Assembly (NCBI GenBank): GCA_016271365.2
Contig: CM057449.1
Coordinates: forward strand, 1,560,684,501-1,560,748,500
From: Neoceratodus forsteri
Lineage: Eukaryota > Chordata > Ceratodontiformes > Ceratodontidae
Length of the DNA stretch: 64,000 nt
Reading direction: 5' to 3'
The position numbers and the translations under genes are program-made. This document shows, piece by piece, positions 10,916-21,965 of the stretch. Every line of letters starts with the position of its first letter. Positions within the stretch are counted from its first letter, which is position 1. The notes under the pieces were generated by a model. That model ran no database searches and was not told where the DNA came from. It saw only the letters and a program-made list of their open reading frames with translations.

Positions 10916-11805
10916 CGATTTTGACTTGCTAATTCTAACTCTTGAATGATCTGGCTGTAGTACCAAGACACTTCTATGGCTTGGTGCTAGGGACCCACAG
11001 CAAACAAGGTACAGTCCGCTCCCTCATCGGCTTAACCCATTCTTACTGGTAGCGCCATGTGGCGTCGGAACCATCCATTGCTTAACCTGACCCAAAATGG
11101 CCGCAAAAGATAGAATGGGTTTTTAAGAGCCGGACTGAATAGACAGTTAAGTAGTATTGAACTGAAATGCAACATAAACATTGTTAGTGACCCATAGTTT
11201 TCCTTAGCAAATTACCTGTGTGTAGCTGTGCTGAAGGAATTTTGTCAAACCGGAAGTTCTGTTGCAGGCCACCACCATCGCATCACCAAAGGTGACTTGA
11301 CAGCCAGCTGAAGTTGTTGCACTATCTCCTAATACAGCCTGTGGGTTGGTCTATCAATTTTGCTTTGAGTTGCAGCTCAGCTTAGCCCAGTGTGCAGAGA
11401 GGGCATGGGAGAGCAAAAACAGCTCATTTGAAATAAAGGTTGACACAACAAGGACTAATTATCTGACACTAGCCTACAATGAGAAGAGTAAAAAAAATCT
11501 TGGTAATTTCATAGAACGAATCTTTGACAACCTAAGAGGCTTAATTTTTCACACTGCCAAATAACCCCCACTATACAATAAAATTATTTCAAAAATACAC
11601 GTCAAAGTGCCCAAAAAGAAACACCAGTATACTGCCTTCACTCAAAGAAATTGCCCAGTTTGTGCTAGACCAGCAGGAATTGTGGAACAGCGGCCAGCAA
11701 GTGGGGGCCAATTAATTAGTGTAGATGATGCACAGATCAAGAGATGCAGATCAGTCACTCCATTTAGAATATGTCTGTTCATCTTCTCTCTGAAGCTGGA
11801 CTAGT
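10916..11805. other. Unassigned sequence with a weak inverted repeat
   Basis: A weak inverted pair (CAGTCCG near 11012 against CCGGACTG near 11130, each next to an AACCCATTCT/AGAATGGGTT box) may mark an old MITE of about 125 bp. The rest shows short open frames on both strands with no motif I recognise. Confidence 0.3.
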
Positions 11806-12190
11806 ATCTATATTTATTTATTTATTGAGCTGTTTCACCAGGAAGGCATGCTGAGCAACAAGTTGCTTGTTTCCCGATGCGACCTGGGGGTAGAGGAACA
11901 TGACGATAGTTTACAGAGATTTGGTACACAATATACATTTACAGTAGATTACATTCAAATAATTTAAGCAGACTGTATAGAAGTAATTAAATAGTGGGAT
12001 GCTAACAGTTTTGAACTAGATAGCTACTACGCCAACACTTTTGTACTAATTGGATATAACAACACAAAATATCATTTAGGCATACACTGACACATAACTG
12101 TGTAGCTGGAAAATGGCTGAACAGAACTGTTGTAGTTTGATCTAGGGAAGTTAGTGAGGAGTAAACACAGGCAGAATAGGTTGGCAAAGG

Positions 12191-12947
12191 TATAACAGAA
12201 GTGTGAGTTAACTACAAGTGCATTAGAGATTAGGGGTCAGCCACAACAGAAGTACAAGTTACTACAAGTGCATTAGAGATTAGGGGTCAGCCATAACAGA
12301 AGTGCAAGTTACTACAAGTGCATTAGAGATTGGGGTCAGCCACAACAGAAGTACAAGTTACTACAAGTGCATTAGAGATTAGGGGTCAGCCACAACAGAA
12401 GTACAAGTTACTACAAGTGCATTAGAGATTAGGGGTCAGCCACAACAGAAGTACAAGTTACTACAAGTGCATTAGAGATTAGGGGTCAGCCACAACAGAA
12501 GTACAAGTTACTACAAGTGCATTAGAGATTAGGGGTCAGCCACAACAGAAGTATAAGTTACTACAAGTGCATTAGAGATTAGGGGTCAGCCATAACAGAA
12601 GTACAAGTTACTACAAGTGCATTAGCGATTAGGGGTCAGCCATAACAGAAGTACAAGTTACTACAAGTGCATTAGAGATTAGGGGTCAGCCATAACAGAA
12701 GTACAAGTTACTACAAGTGCGTTAGAGATTAGGGGTCAGCCACAACAGAAGTACAAGTTACTACAAGTGCATTGGAGATTAGGGGTCAGCCATAACAGAA
12801 GTGCAAGTTACTACAAGTGCATTGGAGATTAGGGGTCAGCCATAACAGAAGTGCAAGTTAACTACAAGTGCATTAGAGATTAGGGGTCAGCCATACCAGA
12901 AGTGCAAGTTAACTACAAGTGCATTAGAGATTAGGGGTTAGCCGTAG
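12191..12947 (+). repeat. 50-bp minisatellite, about 15 copies
   Basis: The unit AACAGAAGTACAAGTTACTA plus CAAGTGCATTAGAGATTAGG plus GGTCAGCCAC repeats every 50 bp with few changes (CACAAC/CATAAC, TACAAG/TGCAAG). Edge copies carry a one-base AAC insertion and are more diverged than the middle. It sits in the presumed 3' region of the L2-like element at 11806-15545. There are no spacers of differing sequence, so it is not a CRISPR array. Confidence 0.95.
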
Positions 12948-13266
12948 CAAGGGCTACGTAAGGGGGAGAAGGGAAGGTGAGAGATAGGTATGTCGGTAGG
13001 CAGAGAAGCGGGGGAGGGTGGTGGAAGGGGATGGAACGAGGAGGCGAAGGAAGAGGTAAGAGGAGAAAGGTCTGCTGGGGCCTGACCCCTCCATTATGCT
13101 GAGGAGCCTGCCTGTACAAGGCAGGGGTCAAGCACGACAGGAAGGGAGCAGGTTGTGGCAGCAACAGGTAGAGTACGATAGGAGGGAAGCAGGTTGTAGG
13201 CAGTGAGGGGAATAAGCTTCGGAAGAACGGGAGAGAGGGTGAAGGTGAGAGGGAAGAGAGGCTGAA

Positions 13267-13956
13267 TCACAGCCCTTCAGGATGTGGAGAAGTGGAGGGA
13301 AGAGTTGGTTTAATGGTGTGAGGATAGAGTAGGGACTGACCCTTGGTACAACTTTGGATGATTGAGAAATCACAGTAAGAGAACAGTGGAAGATCTGAAG
13401 GGAAGGAATGCTGTTTTTTAGGTGGGTGGGGGTGGAGCTGCAGCAGGGGCTTTGCATGGCTACTGAAGAGCGGTAGGGTTTGTCTGGGGCTTGTGGGGGA
13501 GTTAGGGAGGGATGTAGCAGTAACAGCTACGTGCAAGGAAGTTTTTAAGGGCAGAGCTGATGGAGTAGTAGGAGGATGAGTGACAAATTTGAGAGGGGGA
13601 GGGAATGCCACAGTTTTGGGAGGCAGTGAGAGTAACCTGATTGGCTGATGAGGGTGGCTGTGCGGGGGACCGCCAGAGTATGGAAGTCGGGCCGGCCTGG
13701 TGGCGTTGAGGGTTGAGGCGCTGGATGCCACACCTCGCACTGCGCGAGCGACCGGTTTTGGGAACGGATCAGCAGGGGCTGGCAGGGGGAAGGAAGGTTT
13801 GAACATTCTCGACAGCTCTTCCCTTAGGGGTGAGTGAGGGACATGCGCCGGTGCTGCAGTGACACCCAGCAGAGGCTGGGTGTTCGGCAGGGTCCAGGCA
13901 TACACATGGGGGAGGAGCTGGCGAGTGTCTGCAATGCTAGTGCGCGCTGATGTCAT
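13267..13956 (-). other. Long proline/serine-rich open frame of doubtful meaning
   Basis: A 229-codon open frame runs on the minus strand, composed mainly of P, S, T, L and H. It overlaps one copy of the GC-rich repeat family (13689-13968) and the purine-rich repeat body of the LINE. It has no recognisable domain, and its composition follows from C-rich DNA. It could be a fragment of a LINE ORF1 or N-terminal region, as similar proline-rich frames precede the endonuclease in the copy at 28468-28902. I do not call it a gene. Confidence 0.3.
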
Positions 13957-13968
13957 TGCACGTCTGGC
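13689..13968 (-). repeat. GC-rich ~300-bp repeat, copy 1
   Basis: Shares a core (CTGGTGGCGTTGAGGGTTGA, then GCGCTGGATGCCACAC and a GCGAC box) with 30255-30575, 31545-31845 (opposite strand) and 43275-43567. The far edge has a CATTGCACGTCTG box also found in copy 4. Class unknown. Confidence 0.65.
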
Positions 13969-15545
13969 TCCTCAGTGAATATAAGAAAAAAAAAAAAACA
14001 GAGCTGCCGGCTGCCCTTCATGATGCCAGTCCTTGGCTCCAATCATCTTCCAGGGTGGCCCCACCTTGCCCTATCCCATTGTCCGTGGAGCCGTTTGAGA
14101 AGGGTCGGTTCCATGGCCCCGCCCTGGGGGGCAAGCCAGGGGGTCCCAAGCTAGGGGTGTGCCCAATCTGGAGGTGGGAGCAAGGGTCCGTGATTGGGCA
14201 GATCTCAGGGTGACCGGTGGCCACAACAACAAAAAAAAGAGTATGGGAGTCTGATGATCTAAGGGAGTGAGAGGGAGTGGGGGGTATTATAAATGAGGAG
14301 GAGAGGTAGGAAGGGAGTTCACCCAGCCAGTGCTTGGAGGTGAATTAGTGTAGTGGGAGAGTCGTCTGTTTGTAAGAGAGGGGAAGGATAGGGCATGATA
14401 GAGATCACAGTGGTGGGTGCGAGAGGGAGCATCAAGGGCAAAATGGCAGAAGAAATTGAAGAGGATATCCAGTCTGGCCAGGGAGGACTTGGGAGCAGCA
14501 CCGTTGTCTATATCACAGTAGTCGAAGATGGGCAGGATCGTTTTCTGAACAAGTTCACGCCTAACCATAGAGGGGATACAGCTACGGTTCCTGAGGTTAT
14601 GGGCACAGATTTCATTGCGTATTTTGGTTGTTTTTGGTGATGGACAGTTTAAATTTAAGTCATCTAGGATGTAGAGCTCCCCAGAGTGAGAGAGGGCAGT
14701 GATGGAAGTTAGGAGATCAAGAACGGTAGAGGGCTAGATGTTTGGGCGGCAATAGATACCAGCTATAAAGACAGGAAGAGTAAAAGGAGGGGTAACATGA
14801 ATAGCTAGAGCATCATGGGTCGTTTGGGTGGAGGATGAGTAAATTATAGAGTATTGGAGGGAGATAAGGACGTACATGGTGACACCGCCACCCCTGCCAG
14901 CTTGGTCTTGCCATAGGAGGGAGTAGCCAGGAATGGGGACCGAGTGGTCAGGGATCGTGCTCTTTAGCCATGTTTCTGTAGTGGTTAGGATGTCTGATTT
15001 TAGAGAGGCCACCATGGTTTGTAGGAGGTCAAGTTTTAGTACTAGGCTACAGATATTTAGATGTAGGATCTTGAAGCCTCTTAGGAGGGCTGTAGGAGCA
15101 GAGGAGGAGGAGGCAGCAGCTATGGAAGCACCAGAAGTGTCGGAGGCAACAGGGCCAGAGTTGGAATGGATGTCCCCAGAGGAGAGCAGGAGTAGAGTGA
15201 AGGATGAGGACGTGGAGCTTTGGGCATTTGTAAGGAGAATTCAAGGAGGCTAGGTGTTTGGAAGGGAATGGAGGGGTAGAGTAAGGGAGCAGTAGATGAA
15301 GAACAGCAAGGATAGACGGCACAGATAGTAGTGACACATGGGGAGTCGTAGAGAAGTGAGACCATTTTCAGAGGGGGGAGAGGAAGTAATAGTGAGGATG
15401 TAAGTGGGGGATTTGAGGAGGGGGATGTAGGGGGTTGTTGAGTTATTTTGCATTGGCATGTTGTGAGCAAGAGGGGTTGGTAGAGAGAGGAATACAAATA
15501 GAAAAAGAGGGAGGAGAGAGGGACCTGCATTACAACAGGGACCCG

Positions 15546-15742
15546 ATTTTTGGGAAGGGAAAAAAAAAAAAAAATGACAGTAACTGGACATCACTGTGAA
15601 AGCAGCATGAAGAACTACTGGTCCGCATCCACCACTGCCCACCAGAAATGGAGCAACATTCTGACTAGTGCAACATCTGCTCCCTCGGTCACTCAGCCAC
15701 CAGCTGCATCCAGTGTCACTGAGCCTGAAACAATACCTCTAA
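15546..15742. other. Unassigned gap between LINEs
   Basis: Begins with a 14-base A run and contains a short open frame rich in S, T and A. No motif is recognisable. Confidence 0.3.
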
Positions 15743-16585
15743 CCATAGAAACATAGAATTTGACGGCAGATAAGGACTGCTTGGCCCACCCACTCTGCCC
15801 ATTTCCCTACCTGATGGATAAGCTGCAGATTCTAGTTAATCAACAGCTTACTTCCTCCTACCCCCCACTAGAATTGCTTTATGTCTGTCCCATGCATTAT
15901 TGAATTCTCCCACTGTTCCTGACTCCACAACCTCCTCAGCAAGGCTGTTTTCATGCACCCACAACCCTCTCTGTGAAAAAATACTTTCTAACATTACCTC
16001 TGAGTCGTGCCTCTCTATCTTCAAATTGTGCCCCATTGTTCTTGCACATCTTTTTCTGAAAGATATTACTCTCTTGTACTTAAATTCCCTTGAGATATTT
16101 GAAAGTTTTTATCATGTCCCCCTTCCCTCCTTTCCTCAAGGGTATACGTATTAAGTTGGTTTAGTCTCTCCTCGTATGTCTTCTGGTGCAGAGCCTGTAC
16201 CATTTTGGTTGCCCTCCTCTGAACGGCCTCCACTCTGTCTTTGCAGAGATGGGGTCTCCAGAATTGCATGCAGTACTCTAGATGGCGTCTCACCAACTGT
16301 CTGTACAGAGGGATAACAACTTCCTGCTTTCTACCGTTGATGCCTCTCTCCATGCATCCCAGTATCCCCCAGCCCTCCTTACTGCCTTCTCACATTGCTT
16401 GCCCACCTTTAGGTCATCTAATATAATTACTCCTAGTTTTTTTTCCTTTTTTTAGATTTTTGTTGTTATCTCACCCCCCCCATTGTGTACTCTTCCCCTG
16501 GGTTTTTGTTTCCCAGATGCATTACCTTGGACTTCTTTGCATTGAATCTGAGCTGCCATATATTTGACCATTCCTCCAACCTTGC
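15743..16585 (-). mobile_element. 5'-truncated CR1 LINE, second copy
   Basis: The 3' tail CATAGAAACATAGAATTTGA at 15743 matches the copy at 3639. Upstream on the minus strand lie RT C-terminal blocks: YRQLVRRHLEYCMQFW, VQRRATKMVQALHQKTYEER and LNQLNTYTLEERR (16353-16066). A shard of the preceding region (WQLRFNAKKSKVMHLGNK) follows near 16560. It is truncated after that, the usual outcome of incomplete target-primed reverse transcription. Frames are broken, so it is non-functional. Confidence 0.85.
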
Positions 16586-19099
16586 CGAAGCAGAAAATCC
16601 ATTTAACCTGGAACATTTCACCATAAATTGATCTGTTAATTTTACATGCAACTGTTAATGTAAAGTACACAAAATCACAGCCTGAAAAGTAGACGTCAAC
16701 TAGGGACTACACCCGAATACATTTGTAACCCCCACTTGGGGGCTTACCTTATTTGCTCCTGGTTTTCTCCCGTAATGGCAGGAGCCCTGTTGCCCCCTTT
16801 GTCCTCTATCACAGCCCGTGTGTTTGTTGTCTCTTTGTGCCCTCTGACCCCTGGAGCAGCTTTGCAGTTGGGTTCAGCCCTGGTTGGGCTTGGAATGTTG
16901 GTCGCGATCTGCTGCTGCTCTGTGCTGCTTCACTGAGCAGGTGGGCGACCGTGCATGCGCTTAAAAGTGCTTTAAAGTATCCGACCTCTGTTTGTGGTCA
17001 AAAACAGTGAGTGTTTCTTGGTCCCGGTTCCCGTGTTTAGTTATTTGGGGACCAGAGACTAGATCCAGGCCGTGAGGGGCCATTTTGGGGGAACATTAAA
17101 GTTAAACTTGGGAACATAGCGAGGGCTCATGAATGATTCATGAGCCATCATGCATATTAATGAAGAGCTGCCTGCCACCTTGGGGGTCAGTGCTTTCGGA
17201 GGCAGCAACAGCCCGAGTATTTGGTATAAAGTCATGAGTGGTATTGTATGAAAGGGCATTGTTGGGGCTCCCAGACGGTGTGGGCACCATAAATAAAGGG
17301 CATTTTCCGTGGCTGCAACAGGACTCTGAGTATAGAACTGCATGGAACTGCTACTGGGCTGACATTTTGTTGATACTTTACCCCGTCAAGCAGTTAATCC
17401 CCTTTCTAGGCGCCCAAAACGGTGCCAAAGGATCTCTGGGGAGGGGAGTTTCCCAAATTCAGGCACCTAGATCATGCTTTCAGTGAACACTTAGGAGGTA
17501 CTGATCACTATGGTTATTGATGATTGATTGGCTTGAACAGCCAATCAGGAGGCTGGATTTCCGAGAGAAAAACCCAGGACTTTTGGTTTCGAGTCAGTCT
17601 GTTCCCGGGCTCTGCTTGAGCTAGGAGGATTCTGTGTGAGAGGAATTGGACTGTCAGAGGCCTTGCTCAGGTCTCGGCTTTGAATTGTGCTGTGGAAAGT
17701 GAGCAAAGGAGAAAAGAAAGGAGAGCTTGGACTGATTTTGAAACTCTCCAGGAACTGTGAATTGTGCTGTTTTGATCGGGAAAAGTAACTGCTGCAGAGA
17801 TCCTGCACCAGTAACCTGAACTGTGCTGCTAGAACTGAGTTGGCTCATTGTGGAATCTAGACAGTTGCTGTAGAGGACTTGCTTACAGTCTGAGACTCTG
17901 AAAATAATTCTGAAGAGGCAAAGCGTCTCTGGTGCAGGGTGCTGGCCAGGTTCGGTAGATTTGCTTTGTGGATTGACCAAAGTGGCTGAGAGCTGTGTCC
18001 CAACTGAAGTTGAAAGGAATCTTTCGTGGATAGATTAGAGCTGCAAACACTGAAGGGAACAGGGGCTGGGCTAGTCTTGGACCTCCTCTGCAGAGTTCTA
18101 ACATCTGAGTGAAAATCTGGGCTAGCACCTGTGGTGAAGTGGAACTGCTCTTTATTTTGGACAGCTGCCTGTGTTTTTTGTGACTTTAGAACTCAGTTTA
18201 GGGACTGCAAAGGGCTCCCACTGCTGGGGAGTTCTCACCTAGAGCCAGGGAGGGAATTCGTTGACCCCTTTTAAGTGGGACCCACTGTCTCAGGAGGTCA
18301 CCGGCGTGAGCTGGGGTGCTAGGGCATCTGTGATCCATGTGGGGAGCCAGGCTGTGAAGCCACTCCTGGGTCTGGGCCTTCTGGGGCTGGTGTGGACCTG
18401 CCTTCGAGCTCTGCAACAGGCCAGAAGCAGCTGAAGGTGACAAGCGGCCAGACCTTCAATCAAGGGGACAAGCTGCAGATCTTTAAGCAAGATCCAACCT
18501 GCCAGGGGAATCGAGACCGTCCTCCCTTCTGCCTATTGCTGCACAAATTGAAAAATTGAATGGAGCTCCCACTTTCCAGGACAGCTGGAAATTGTTATGC
18601 CAGTCGTTGTTGAGGTCTGCAGACTGTGAGTTCCCAGGACCTGGTTCCTGGATTCTGAAACAAAGGTGTATGATTCTAAATTTAAACATTCTCTCAGTCT
18701 TCCAGGGCCCCAACAGCTGGCCAACCCAAGGCAACGTCCAGGCCTGCACCAAGTGAGTACCCTAGGGACTCCTTAGGAGTAATCACTGGGCAGTGTGGGG
18801 TGGGCAGCTGGGGTAGTGCTGGCTCATGGCCTATATAGTTAATGTTTACTTATTTGCTACTAACTCTTCCTTTTAATTCCATAGCCACGACTCCAGCTCC
18901 TCCTCCTCCTCCTCCAGGTACCCCTCTCCTAGCCCTTGCCCACAGTAAAGCTGTGAGTGTGATTGTTAAAGCTGCTGTGTCGAGAGGTTCTTTGCATTTT
19001 ACTTTATAACTTATTTATGGTATTTGGTGGGACAGAGTTATTTGGTATCTTGTGTGCAGGGTGGCTGGTCGGGGAGGTGGGTAGGTGCAGTATTCTCTA

Positions 19100-19779
19100 T
19101 TAAAGGAAAACTACACCCAAAACTTGAAAAAATATATGTTATGCAGAGTGTTTTAATTTGTATGTGAAGTTCTAGTGTTTCCTTCCCTCTGACTGGTATT
19201 AGGAGTTTTTCCCAAATTAGCCTGCTAGCTTTATACTAGTTTTTCGACCCCTGGGGATCTTCATACCTGATAGCGTAATTGTATTTCTTGTTCCCACAGT
19301 GCATCTTATTTCATGTGACTGTGATGTAAGAGAGACCCAACATTCAGTACACACATGCCAAACAAACTAAATATCTTGGAAGCTTTACAAGCTGCACAAA
19401 AATTACCAGCATCAAAGTTTTTCAGGACAGTAAAACCTTTAGGATGAGGGTGGTCACCAAGCTGAATTCTACAGATTTTAAAATATAGCCATCTCTATTG
19501 CTGTGAACTGATTGTAATGCAGTGCTTTCTACTGGATTTATGGGCTGTGCTAAATCACCATCACATGAAACAAGGTGCATTGTAGGACAAGGAAATACAA
19601 TAAAACTATTTGATATGGAGATCTCCAGGGGTCGTAAAACTACCTTAAAGCTAGCAGGCTAATTTAGGAAAAACTCCTAATACCAGTCAGAGGGAAGGAA
19701 ACACTAGAACTTCACGTACAAATTAAAACACACTGCACAGGATATATTTTTTCAAGTTTTGGGTGTAGTTTTCCTTTAA
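19100..19779. mobile_element. TTAA-flanked MITE with ~200-bp terminal inverted repeats (Kolobok/T2-like)
   Basis: TTAA at 19100-19103 and 19776-19779 bounds a 680-bp element. The left end AAGGAAAACTACACCC is mirrored by GGGTGTAGTTTTCCTT on the right. Inverted homology continues inward through GTTCTAGTGTTTCCTTCCCT, CCTGCTAGCTTTA and CGACCCCTGGGGATCT, for about 200 bp. The TTAA duplication and the TTAAAGGAAAA-type terminus fit Kolobok/T2-type transposons common in amphibians; piggyBac also duplicates TTAA but usually ends CCC. The centre has no coding frame, so it would need a transposase in trans. Confidence 0.85.
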
Positions 19780-19782
19780 AAG

Positions 19783-21767
19783 CAGGTGACCCCTGTGATC
19801 TAAATAATTATAGACCGAGCTCCCTCCTCCCCATCCTGTCTAAATTACTAGAAAAAATAGTGTGTGGCCAGCTAGGGGCATACTTAGAATCCAGAAGCCT
19901 ATTAAACCCGGTTCATTCTGGATTCAGAGCAAAGCACAGCACCATAACGGCCCTAGCTAAGGTGACCAAAGATTGGCTCCTAGACCTTGACAACAAGAAG
20001 CATGTCTATGCCGTTTTCTTGGATCTTAGTAAGGCATTCATCACAGTCAGTCAATCACAGCCTGCTTCTTTCCTCCCTGAACACCTTAGGCCTGGACCAT
20101 AAATCTATGTGCTGGTTTGCAGACTACCTCGGAGAATGGAAACAGCAGGTTAAAGCTGAAGGTGATCTTTCTCCATTAAAACCTGTGCTGAGGGGCATGC
20201 CCCAGGGCTCTATCCTTGGTCCCCTTCTCTTTGCAGTCTACATTAACAACATCAATGACACCATCAAAAAAGCCAACATCCACTTATTCGCAGATGACAC
20301 TGTATTGTACTTGAGTCGTCCCATGCCGGAAGCAGCCTGTGAAGACTTCCAAGCTGAATTTAACCTTCTACAATACCAGCTCATAAACAAAAAGCTTTTG
20401 CTCAATGCGAAAAAGACAAAAGCCATGGTCTTCTCCCCCTCCTTTCATGCAGCAGGTCCTGCTTTTTTGGGGGGCTATCCACAAATTACCACTTTTCTTG
20501 GAGAAACACTAGAGTATGTAGCTAAATTCAAATATCTAGGACTTTGGCTCGATCATAAGCTTTCCTTCGCCGACCATCTTGAAGAACTACAGAAGAAACT
20601 AAGGCAAAGATTAGGACTATGCTACAGAATTAACCACCTGCTCACAAAGGAGGCCAAGATTCAACTGGTTCTAGCTACCATCCTATCTTTAATAGATTAC
20701 GCGGACCTGCTCTACATCCACTGCACTGCCTCTGCACTGGCTAAGTTGGACACCCTCTACTACAGAGCTGTCAGGTTCACTACTGGCCTTCCACTTTCCA
20801 CACACCACTGCTCCCTGTACTATTCGTTAGGCTGGGCTCCCCTTCACTATAGAAGGAATAGAAACGCCGCCCTATGGACCTTCAGAGTGGTGACCAACAG
20901 GTTCCCCTCATATGTCTCGGATTGTATTCCCCGGAGTGTGTTAGGCACCTACGCTCTAAGGAGCTATTCCCTAATTGCCCTCCAAGTTCCAAGGGTCAAA
21001 ACTCATTTCAGCAAAGCTGCTCTAAGCTTCTCTTTACCCACATTGTGGAACGGTTTACAAAGGAACTTGAAGCTGAGCTGCCCTGTTAGCCTGAATATAT
21101 TCAAGGTGCTCTATGATCACTTCATGAAAGCACCTTGCAAATGTTTTCCTCATCGCTAGCCCACTAATTCCACAACTCCCCCTTTCCATCCTGACGCTCT
21201 CCATGTTTCTCCTCCTGGCTCTCACTATTTCCCTATTAACTCTTGCTGCTGCACCCACTCTTCCCTGTCCGCTCCAGCCTGGCTAAAGTCCCACCCCATC
21301 CATAGTAGTGTCCCAATTATCTACCCCTCCTCCGTCATTATCATTAATAAACAAGTACACGACAACCATCGTCATTTTCTGTGGTTTTAGCCCAATTTTT
21401 CCCCCAGTCATCGGTAAAATATCCCTCCTCTTCTTTACCTCTCTAACCTGCCACCCCATACACGGCCTCTTTTCCCTATATGTGTAGTTGCCGGCTGCAA
21501 CACTCAAAAGATCTCTGCTTATAACCCCTGTATGCCTATGGTTGATTGTACATCTGCTGATTTCTTCAGTTGTAAAATAATGCTGTTTTTTTTTTTTTTT
21601 TAACCTTGTACTGTATACACTGTATGTACTTTTTCTTCCCTGTATATTATTGCTTTTTGTATACCTGCTTCTTTACTGTACATTGATGTATTTATGACCA
21701 GGTCCACCTTGAAAATTAGCTTTCTCAGGGGTGCCCGCCTGGATAAATAAAGATTTTGCTTGCTTGA
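19783..21767 (+). mobile_element. 5'-truncated L2-like LINE, + strand
   Basis: It begins abruptly within the RT (GDPCDLNNYRP, SLLPILSKLLEKIV) right after the MITE. It runs to a 3' end with CTGGATAAATAAAGATTTTG and a TTGC-type short repeat. Overlapping frames 19860-20102 and 19987-21159 carry the RT core and C-terminus. It lies in the opposite orientation to the other L2-like copies in the window and inside the LTR-like insertion. Confidence 0.85.
19987..21159 (+). pseudogene. L2-like reverse transcriptase, large open fragment
   Basis: A 390-codon open frame. The first ~35 residues are out of phase with the RT: the preceding frame holds HSGFRAKHSTITALAKVTKD and FLDLSKAF. After that comes GMPQGSILGPLLFAVYINNI, then the catalytic LFADDTVLYLS, the NAKKTKAMVFSP segment, FKYLGLWLDHKLSFADHLEE, and a C-terminal region with HCSLYYSLGWAPLHYRRNR and LPTLWNGL. 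This reads as a complete RT palm-to-tail of a CR1/L2-group LINE. The FADD box is intact, but the N-terminal endonuclease is missing and there is a frameshift near 20050, so the copy cannot act alone. Confidence 0.8.
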
Positions 21768-21965
21768 TTAAGTATCCCAGGGGACTGTGCCATTCGGTCA
21801 CCTGACCCACTTACAACTTACTCTGGGTGGAAGCACTGTGCTATTATTCATAACTTTGGGAAAGAACCCCCAACTGTCACTGTAGCAGGACCCAGGCCCC
21901 TTAACCTGTACCAAGGTCAACTGGCAGGGTAGTAGCCCTCTGACACACGGCACCTGGGCTACACA

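Larger units (their letters stand above)
11806..15545 (-). mobile_element. L2-like LINE with internal deletion, carrying nested repeats
   Basis: Minus strand. The 3' end at 11806 has a short TTTA-repeat tail. RT C-terminal residues (ILPIFDYCDI, KSSLARLDILFNFF, FPSLTNRRLSHYT) lie at 14568-14287. Endonuclease sequence (HLNICSLVLKLDLLQTMV, SDILTTTETWLKSTI, RGGGVTMYV) lies at 15060-14734. The endonuclease is followed almost directly by the RT C-terminus, so most of the RT is deleted. The region below 14200 is a long, proline-coding, purine-rich 3' region holding a 50-bp minisatellite and a GC-rich 300-bp repeat. The element is dead. Relationship to the L2 group is judged from RT and endonuclease motifs shared with the copies at 22-29 kb. 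Confidence 0.75.
16724..21963. mobile_element. LTR-like insertion flanked by CATT, interrupted by a MITE and a LINE
   Basis: The left edge reads CATT|TGTAACCCCCACTTGGGG and the right edge CCTGGGCTACA|CATT. It therefore starts TG, ends CA, has short inverted termini (TGTAACCC against GGGCTACA) and a 4-bp direct repeat on both sides, as expected of a Ty3/gypsy-like LTR. Removing the MITE (19100-19779) and the LINE (about 19783-21767) leaves roughly 2.6 kb with no ORF of note. A TATA-like TGGTATAAAG lies near 17221. It could be a long solo LTR or a non-autonomous element. The right edge abuts the T-rich 3' end of the next LINE, so the short flank match could be chance. Confidence 0.4.

Noticed and set aside
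11346..11804. Two small + strand frames next to the possible retrocopy
   Set aside because: No motif, no splice context, and no agreement between frames.
12191..12947. Regularly spaced repeats as a possible CRISPR array
   Set aside because: The whole 50-bp unit is repeated without variable spacers, and the context is eukaryotic.
13267..13956. 229-codon open frame as a host gene
   Set aside because: Proline-rich translation of C-rich repeat DNA; it overlaps two repeat families and has no domain.
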